Assembly (NCBI GenBank): GCA_013138805.1
Contig: WTCA01000043.1
Location: 1 to 38,385 of the forward strand
DNA length: 38,385 bases
Reading direction: 5' to 3'
DNA from: an archaeon
Lineage (GTDB): Archaea > EX4484-52 > GLR71
Within the stretch, counting starts at the first letter, position 1. Each line of letters opens with the position of its first letter. Made by a program: the position numbers and the translations under genes. Shown here piece after piece: positions 34,677 to 38,385 of the stretch. The notes beneath the pieces were generated by a model. That model saw only the letters and a list, made by a program, of their open reading frames with translations. It searched no databases and was not told the origin of the DNA.

Positions 34677-34704
34677 TTAGCAATAGAATAGATATTGTGT
34701 TTTT

Positions 34705-35118
34705 ATGACTGACAAAGCCACTATGTCTAATATTGAATTGAATAATGATAAATCCCATGCTCTAGTTTCTGTCAATCCGCAGATATATGACAAGGAGATC
34801 ATATATTCCGCAGCATATGCGATGATTGACAGGGCATATATAGTGATTGACGGCGACCCTGAAAAAAAAGTTCTTGTAGAGATCAGACCTAAAGACAGCA
34901 GCAACGATGCAGGTCAGCTGGCTCTTGAATTCAACGAGGAGCTGATAAATTACGCAGTATACAAGTCGCAGGCAAGGCAGAACAAAGACCTTAGGAAAGC
35001 TATAATAAATCTTGCATTCACCACAAACAGCGTGCCTGACACCTGCAGCGATGATAATGATACATACATCGACGACCCGGAAGGCATAGCAAAGCCCTGG
35101 ACTCCCCAGGAAAAATGA
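34705..35118 (+). CDS. hxsD: HxsD-like protein, first copy
   Basis: The 137-residue protein resembles HxsD of the bacterial His-Xaa-Ser system: a strand pair NPQIYDKEIIYSAAYAMIDRAYIVID, then KKVLVEIRPKD, then a helix EFNEELINYAVYKSQARQNKDLRKAIINLAF, where HxsD has a conserved EFxNxLL...LRE...AF pattern. It adds a 30-residue acidic tail with one Cys. HxsD has no established biochemical role; a precursor-recognition or chaperone role for the radical SAM enzyme is plausible, since its fold pattern recalls PqqD-type binding modules. It opens the four-gene operon with the second HxsD-like gene 16 bases on. Family assignment is from remembered motifs and not from a search. Confidence 0.72.
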   Translation: MTDKATMSNIELNNDKSHALVSVNPQIYDKEIIYSAAYAMIDRAYIVIDGDPEKKVLVEIRPKDSSNDAGQLALEFNEELINYAVYKSQARQNKDLRKAIINLAFTTNSVPDTCSDDNDTYIDDPEGIAKPWTPQEK

Positions 35119-35134
35119 GACTTGATTGATATCT

Positions 35135-35383
35135 ATGGATTCCGTTCAGACAGACCAAGACGAGAACATCGTAAAAGTTAAGCTAAACCTTGATTTTTAC
35201 AGTGTTGAAGATGTGCTTGCGGCAACGAAAGATTTCTTTGATCTGGGGCAGATAAACATGGCTGTTGATGATAAGAACAACAATGTCATAATCACGATAA
35301 GCCCAAAAGATAAAGCTGATAGGCTGGAGACCATAGGCTACGAGTTCTGCAACTATGTGCTTGGGATGACAAAAAACAGGTGA
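35135..35383 (+). CDS. HxsD-like protein, second short copy
   Basis: The 82-residue protein repeats the core of its upstream neighbour: LDFYSVEDVLAATKDFFDLGQINMAVD, then NNVIITISPKD, then a helix YEFCNYVLGM. It lacks the LR...AF continuation of true HxsD, so it is a truncated or specialised paralog. The ATG at 35135 was taken over a TTG at 35126. Its stop overlaps the Shine-Dalgarno site of the radical SAM gene, so the two are translated together. It may form a heterodimer with the first copy; that is inference. Confidence 0.68.
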   Translation: MDSVQTDQDENIVKVKLNLDFYSVEDVLAATKDFFDLGQINMAVDDKNNNVIITISPKDKADRLETIGYEFCNYVLGMTKNR

Positions 35384-35384
35384 T
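35379..35384 (+). promoter_or_regulatory. Shine-Dalgarno site of the radical SAM gene
   Basis: GGTGAT, the exact archaeal consensus, contains the stop codon of the preceding gene and lies four bases before the ATG at 35389. It argues against a GTG start at 35380. Confidence 0.65.
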
Positions 35385-35388
35385 TTTT

Positions 35389-36822
35389 ATGGCTGAAAGC
35401 TTTTTTGACTATCCTGCTGTCGGAAACTATATATCTAACAGATATTTCCAGAAAAAGCTGGCTGACGGGAAGATGCTTATAACCACAGACCATGGCGCCT
35501 GGATTGTTCTCACACAGGAAGAATATGGGCTTCTTAGAAAAGGCAAGGTGGAGGAAAATCCCGACCTCTTCAACAATCTGTTAAAGACTGGCGTTCTTGT
35601 ATCAAAAGATAATATACAGGATATCAGCCAGTGCTTCTACAGGAGAAACTGCCAGCTGACAAACGGCGTCAATCTTCATATTCTCACACCCACCCTCAGA
35701 TGCAACCATTCATGCATATACTGCCACGCCAAATCAGTACCGTTAGACACGCAGGGGCATGACATGGACGAGGATACAGCAAAAAAGATTGTAGACTTTA
35801 TCTTTCAGTCGCCTGCAAAGAAAATAACAATAGAGTTTCAGGGCGGCGAGCCTCTTGCCAATTTCCCGATAGTTGAGTATGTGATAGAGTATGCAAAAGA
35901 AAAGAACAAGACAGCTCATAAGGATATCGCCTACCTAATTGTCTCAAACCTGACCATGATGGACGAGACCATACTCAAATATCTTATAAAAAACAAAGTT
36001 CAGCTCTGCAGCTCTCTTGACGGGCCAAAAAAGGTGCATGACAGGAACAGGTATTATTGTGACAACAAAGGAAGCTACAATGATGTTGTTCACTGGTTGG
36101 ACATAATCATGAATGACCATAAATACAATATCCATTGCCTGCCGACAATAACCCGCCACTCACTCCCGTATGCGAAAGAGATTGTGGATGAATATGTGCG
36201 ATTAGGCTTTGACAGGATACGCATGCGACATCTGATGAACTCTGGATTTGCAAACAAGAGATGGAAAGAGATTGGCTACACTCCTGAAGAGTTTCTGGCT
36301 TTCTGGAAAGAAAGTGTCGCGTATTGTATGGACATCACAAGAAAAGGCACACAATTCCTTGAAGGCATGAGCGTCATGGCTGCCCGGAAATTCCTGTCCA
36401 AAGACAGGACTGCATACACCTGTTTCAGTTCGCCGTGCGGTGCAGGGCTTGAGCAGGCTTCCTATAATTTCAACGGTGACATATATGCATGCGACGAGGC
36501 AAGGTCGTATGATGTTTTCCGTCTTGGCAATGTGAAAGATAAGACATTCAAAGAAGTCTATACAGGACAGCAGGCACTGACACTTGTAGACCTGTCATCA
36601 TCCCTGTCAAGCCACTGCGACTTCTGTGTCTGGCATGCATACTGCGGAAACTGTCTTGTAACAACTTACGGCGAGCAGAATAACCTTATACCAAAACTGC
36701 CGGTAAACAATGAGTGCAAGATAAGAAAAGGCATTATTGAGCATACATTTGATCTTCTATGGTATGATAAAGAAGCCAGAAAGACTCTTATAGATTGGTC
36801 TGCTACGGAAAAAGGCGTATAA
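35389..36822 (+). CDS. hxsB: HxsB-like radical SAM/SPASM peptide maturase
   Basis: The 477-residue enzyme has the radical SAM 4Fe-4S motif Cys105-x3-Cys109-x2-Cys112 (TLRCNHSCIYC), the GGEP cofactor motif at 152-155 (EFQGGEP) and SLDGP at 209-213. The C-terminal SPASM part has all seven expected cysteines: 350, 368 (GDIYAC), 410, 413, 419, 422 and 443. The segment CGAGLEQASYNFNGDIYACDEARSYDVFRLG closely follows the HxsB pattern I remember, AGxGxxxxxYNYDGxxYPSDEAR. HxsB-type enzymes are thought to modify a His-Xaa-Ser precursor by radical chemistry; the product is unknown. The N-terminal 95 residues resemble a precursor-binding region. It precedes the precursor gene by nine bases. Confidence 0.88.
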   Translation: MAESFFDYPAVGNYISNRYFQKKLADGKMLITTDHGAWIVLTQEEYGLLRKGKVEENPDLFNNLLKTGVLVSKDNIQDISQCFYRRNCQLTNGVNLHILTPTLRCNHSCIYCHAKSVPLDTQGHDMDEDTAKKIVDFIFQSPAKKITIEFQGGEPLANFPIVEYVIEYAKEKNKTAHKDIAYLIVSNLTMMDETILKYLIKNKVQLCSSLDGPKKVHDRNRYYCDNKGSYNDVVHWLDIIMNDHKYNIHCLPTITRHSLPYAKEIVDEYVRLGFDRIRMRHLMNSGFANKRWKEIGYTPEEFLAFWKESVAYCMDITRKGTQFLEGMSVMAARKFLSKDRTAYTCFSSPCGAGLEQASYNFNGDIYACDEARSYDVFRLGNVKDKTFKEVYTGQQALTLVDLSSSLSSHCDFCVWHAYCGNCLVTTYGEQNNLIPKLPVNNECKIRKGIIEHTFDLLWYDKEARKTLIDWSATEKGV

Positions 36823-36831
36823 GATATATAT

Positions 36832-37182
36832 ATGAGTCCTGACAATATACTTTTAGTTGCTATGTCAAAAATACCGAAAATAAAGAGACTGATATCTTCA
36901 TTCCTGACAGAAGAGGAGGGAAAGATATCAAAGAACGCAATTCTTGTAGGCGGCGGCATAATAGCTGCTGTGACTTTGACATCCAGGCAGGCAACAGCAC
37001 ATACGGACAGCAATCCTGCGCATAATGATTCTTCCACGCCTGCAAATTACATAAGCGGCGAGGTCAGGACAACGCACTCGCATTATGATCCTGCCCACAC
37101 AAACCATGCATCACATTCATCGCATGGGTCTCATGGTTCTCACGGTTCGCATAACAGTCATGGGAGCTGTCTTTGCACTTAG
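36832..37182 (+). CDS. hxsA: His-Xaa-Ser precursor peptide (HxsA-like)
   Basis: The 116-residue product is the likely substrate of the adjacent radical SAM enzyme. It begins with a basic and acidic leader-like part (1-40, with KIPKIKRLISSFLTEEEGK), then a hydrophobic stretch (about 42-58, with GGG) that could be a signal or membrane segment. A His/Thr/Asn-rich spacer follows, then seven consecutive His-Xaa-Ser triads at residues 92-112 (middle residues A, S, G, G, G, N, G), and the end is Cys-Leu-Cys-Thr. HxsA proteins in bacteria also pair an export signal with such a repeat. The two terminal cysteines are not part of the pattern I remember. It starts nine bases after the radical SAM stop. 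Confidence 0.82.
   Translation: MSPDNILLVAMSKIPKIKRLISSFLTEEEGKISKNAILVGGGIIAAVTLTSRQATAHTDSNPAHNDSSTPANYISGEVRTTHSHYDPAHTNHASHSSHGSHGSHGSHNSHGSCLCT
37105..37167 (+). repeat. Seven-triad His-Xaa-Ser repeat
   Basis: Seven 9-base units encode His-Xaa-Ser without interruption. The serine codons are TCA, TCG, TCT, TCT, TCG, AGT and AGC, five different codons including both families, so the pattern is kept at protein level and is not a fresh slippage product. Confidence 0.9.
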
Positions 37183-37194
37183 ATTAAACTGTTC

Positions 37195-37422
37195 TTAATG
37201 CATCAATCTTCTTAGAATTTTGTAGTGCTTCTCTTTTTTATTCCTTTCTGGGTTTAATACCCTGCAGCTTACTTTCTTGCAGTTCCAATAGACCTGCCAC
37301 CTGAGCGAACAGCAGTGGTTCTCGTAAGAGAATCCACGCCAGATGCCCGGGCTTTCTGAAGCCCGTGTCATTAATGCCTGGGCTTTTTCAGGTTTCCTGA
37401 AAAACTTGGAACGAAGTTCCAT
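37195..37422 (-). CDS. Possible small Cys/Trp-rich protein, 75 aa
   Basis: This open frame reads from an ATG at 37422 to a TAA at 37195. The predicted protein is basic, with four cysteines (NHCCS, NCKKVSC) and several Trp, Tyr and Phe, and a Lys-rich end, so its composition looks protein-like. Codons are normal for this window. Against it, the only TATA-like element (37424-37432) lies directly before the ATG instead of about 26 nt away, and the same DNA forms a series of neat hairpins. An internal ATG at 37371 would fit a leader starting near 37402. I cannot decide between a gene, a structured RNA, or both. Confidence 0.4.
   Translation of the reverse strand: MELRSKFFRKPEKAQALMTRASESPGIWRGFSYENHCCSLRWQVYWNCKKVSCRVLNPERNKKEKHYKILRRLMH
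37229..37243 (+). terminator. T-rich terminator of the hxs-type operon
   Basis: TTCTCTTTTTTATTC lies about 47 bases after the precursor stop on the plus strand and is the most likely end of the operon. Confidence 0.4.
37250..37421 (-). ncRNA. Hairpin-dense segment, possible structured RNA
   Basis: Six hairpins follow one another. In plus coordinates the arms are: 37250-37253/37259-37262; 37262-37266/37278-37282; 37315-37323/37328-37337 with one bulge and a GTAA loop; 37348-37354/37359-37365; 37384-37392/37396-37404 (nine perfect pairs, three-base loop); 37407-37412/37416-37421. A minus-strand TATA box at 37424-37432 would start a transcript near 37402, at the base of the nine-pair hairpin. 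The GTAA loop, a GNRA tetraloop when read on the plus strand, would favour the other strand. I recognise no known RNA family. Confidence 0.35.
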
Positions 37423-37423
37423 G

Positions 37424-37432
37424 ATTTATAAG
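37424..37432 (-). promoter_or_regulatory. TATA-like element before the hairpin-dense segment
   Basis: CTTATAAAT on the minus strand is about 26 nt before position 37402, the base of the first large hairpin, and only about six bases from the ATG at 37422. Confidence 0.35.
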
Positions 37433-37436
37433 CCAG

Positions 37437-38354
37437 TTACAGGAACCATTTATCCGGATTCCCATAATTTAACATATATTTTAGTTCATATCTGCAGGTG
37501 ATGTCTTCTGTTCTCATAAATTCATTCGCTTCTTCACGCAATGTCTCTGTATCAAGACTGCAGAAATGATTGTTTTTAATAGAATATACATAATTGCATC
37601 CGCTTTTACCTTCATCAGCAATATCTGAACCGCAAAGCTTATCTGATACTATATCAGAATATGCTTCAAACCTGTCTGGTCCTACACTAAGCTTCTCTTT
37701 AAGCCCGCTTATATCGCCTGCATCGCTGAAGAAAAGAATCGTATAGTATCCTTGCTCATCTGTCACAGGAGCCGGAAGCTCAATAAACCGCCCAAACCAC
37801 ATTGCCTCTTCTTCGTCCGACATAAGGTTCATGAGCTTTTTTGAATATACATAATAACTTACATCTTTTATGTTATCATAAGTCAGCTGGGGCCTGTATT
37901 TTTCAAACCGTGCCTTGATAGGATAGGCTGCCAGAACTTCTTTATCAGACATCTCATCTATGTTCTTGCTGAACCATATCATGTAATGCAGGAATTCGTA
38001 AGGGCATTCACCTGCGCAGTTTATATATGTCTTTTGAATCGTATCTTTCGTGGCAGCTTTATTAAATGTTGAGGGAGGTATCTGTTGACCTGAAAGCCCG
38101 TAGGAATCAACATAGATAGGCATTGATGTCTTAAAAGCAAATAAATCTTCACGCAAAGATGCAAGTTCACCGGCTGAAGGCATCTGAACATCTGAAGTAT
38201 CTGTATCAACTGAAGTACCTGTATCATCTGAAGTGCCTGTATCAACAGGAGTGCCTGCATCAATAGAATCATCTGTCTGATAATGCTGATAAACCGCATA
38301 ACTTGACACAAGCAGTATAATTACAGCAATAATCGTAATCTTACTAGAATCCAT
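37437..38354 (-). CDS. Membrane-anchored exported protein, unknown function
   Basis: The 305-residue protein has one N-terminal hydrophobic helix (about 7-22), then an acidic linker made of Thr/Asp/Ser/Gly repeats (about 30-55, units like GTSVDTDTSD), then a folded exported domain with six cysteines, among them the pair CAGEC near 113-117 and single cysteines near 241, 252, 267 and 286, perhaps forming disulfides. I do not recognise a family. It runs toward the hxs-type operon on the opposite strand and may belong to the same envelope theme. A TATA run at 38374-38385 precedes the ATG by about 26 nt. Confidence 0.65.
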   Translation of the reverse strand: MDSSKITIIAVIILLVSSYAVYQHYQTDDSIDAGTPVDTGTSDDTGTSVDTDTSDVQMPSAGELASLREDLFAFKTSMPIYVDSYGLSGQQIPPSTFNKAATKDTIQKTYINCAGECPYEFLHYMIWFSKNIDEMSDKEVLAAYPIKARFEKYRPQLTYDNIKDVSYYVYSKKLMNLMSDEEEAMWFGRFIELPAPVTDEQGYYTILFFSDAGDISGLKEKLSVGPDRFEAYSDIVSDKLCGSDIADEGKSGCNYVYSIKNNHFCSLDTETLREEANEFMRTEDITCRYELKYMLNYGNPDKWFL

Positions 38355-38373
38355 AATATAATTTATGGTTGTT

Positions 38374-38385
38374 CCGCTATATATC
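38374..38385 (-). promoter_or_regulatory. TATA box at the right edge
   Basis: GATATATAGCGG on the minus strand is centred about 26 nt before the ATG at 38354. A second A/T-rich stretch is closer to the ATG. Confidence 0.45.

Noticed and set aside
37105-37167. CRISPR-like or simple satellite repeat
   Set aside because: The units are 9-base codon triplets inside an open frame with varied codons; there are no spacers.
1-38385. Insertion sequences, integrase sites or prophage
   Set aside because: I saw no transposase, integrase, terminal inverted repeats or partial tRNA duplicate in the window.

Overview
This window reads as a chromosomal segment of a DPANN-type archaeon, close to Woesearchaeota or another Nanoarchaeota-like lineage. 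The placement is my inference. It rests on archaeal information-processing genes (ribosomal protein L21e, RNA polymerase subunit Rpb4/RpoF, DUF655, Pus10, TrmY, class I lysyl-tRNA synthetase) and on a single-chain DNA primase that joins the PriS catalytic part to a PriL-type Fe-S part. Pilin-like proteins with class III signal peptides, an ER-type signal peptidase, and TATA boxes about 22-30 nt before many start codons also fit. Many genes are short orphans with a membrane anchor or coiled coil, which is usual in these small genomes.

Layout. 0-4.1 kb: a nitroreductase tail, a 54-residue C2H2 zinc-finger protein, a cation/Ca2+ exchanger and three membrane-anchored proteins of unknown function. 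4.1-8.4 kb: the fused primase, a DUF1016/YhcG-type nuclease, a zincin-like protein and signal peptidase. 8.4-15.1 kb: a five-gene minus-strand operon for pilin-like surface proteins. 15.3-19.3 kb: small orphans, a winged-helix coiled-coil protein, an HPF-like protein and the L21e-rpoF-DUF655 block. 19.4-23.6 kb: a copper-handling operon (P1B ATPase, HMA-TauE/SafE-cupredoxin fusion, membrane-tethered winged-helix regulator) with a repeated candidate operator. 23.6-29.5 kb: Pus10, a tandem pair of paralogous orphans, TrmY, an AT-rich membrane protein and acylphosphatase. 30.1-31.9 kb: tRNA-Lys(UUU) followed by lysS. 31.9-34.6 kb: two secreted Cys-rich proteins.

The most striking part is 34.7-37.2 kb, a compact four-gene plus-strand operon that looks like an archaeal form of the bacterial His-Xaa-Ser (Hxs) peptide-maturation system. 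It has two HxsD-like proteins, an HxsB-like radical SAM/SPASM enzyme with all expected cysteines, and a 116-residue precursor ending in seven His-Xaa-Ser triads plus a Cys-Leu-Cys-Thr tail. The second radical SAM enzyme of the bacterial system (HxsC) is not in the window. Just downstream is a hairpin-dense stretch that may be a structured RNA or a small gene.

Functional links. Pus10 makes pseudouridine 54 in tRNA and TrmY methylates it, so both enzymes for m1-pseudouridine 54 are here. tRNA-Lys and its synthetase are neighbours. The copper regulator, its likely operator, the transporter-like protein and the ATPase form one unit. The pilin-like operon and signal peptidase sit end to end. No gene-free stretch exceeds 300 bases. 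I saw no insertion sequence, CRISPR array or replication origin.
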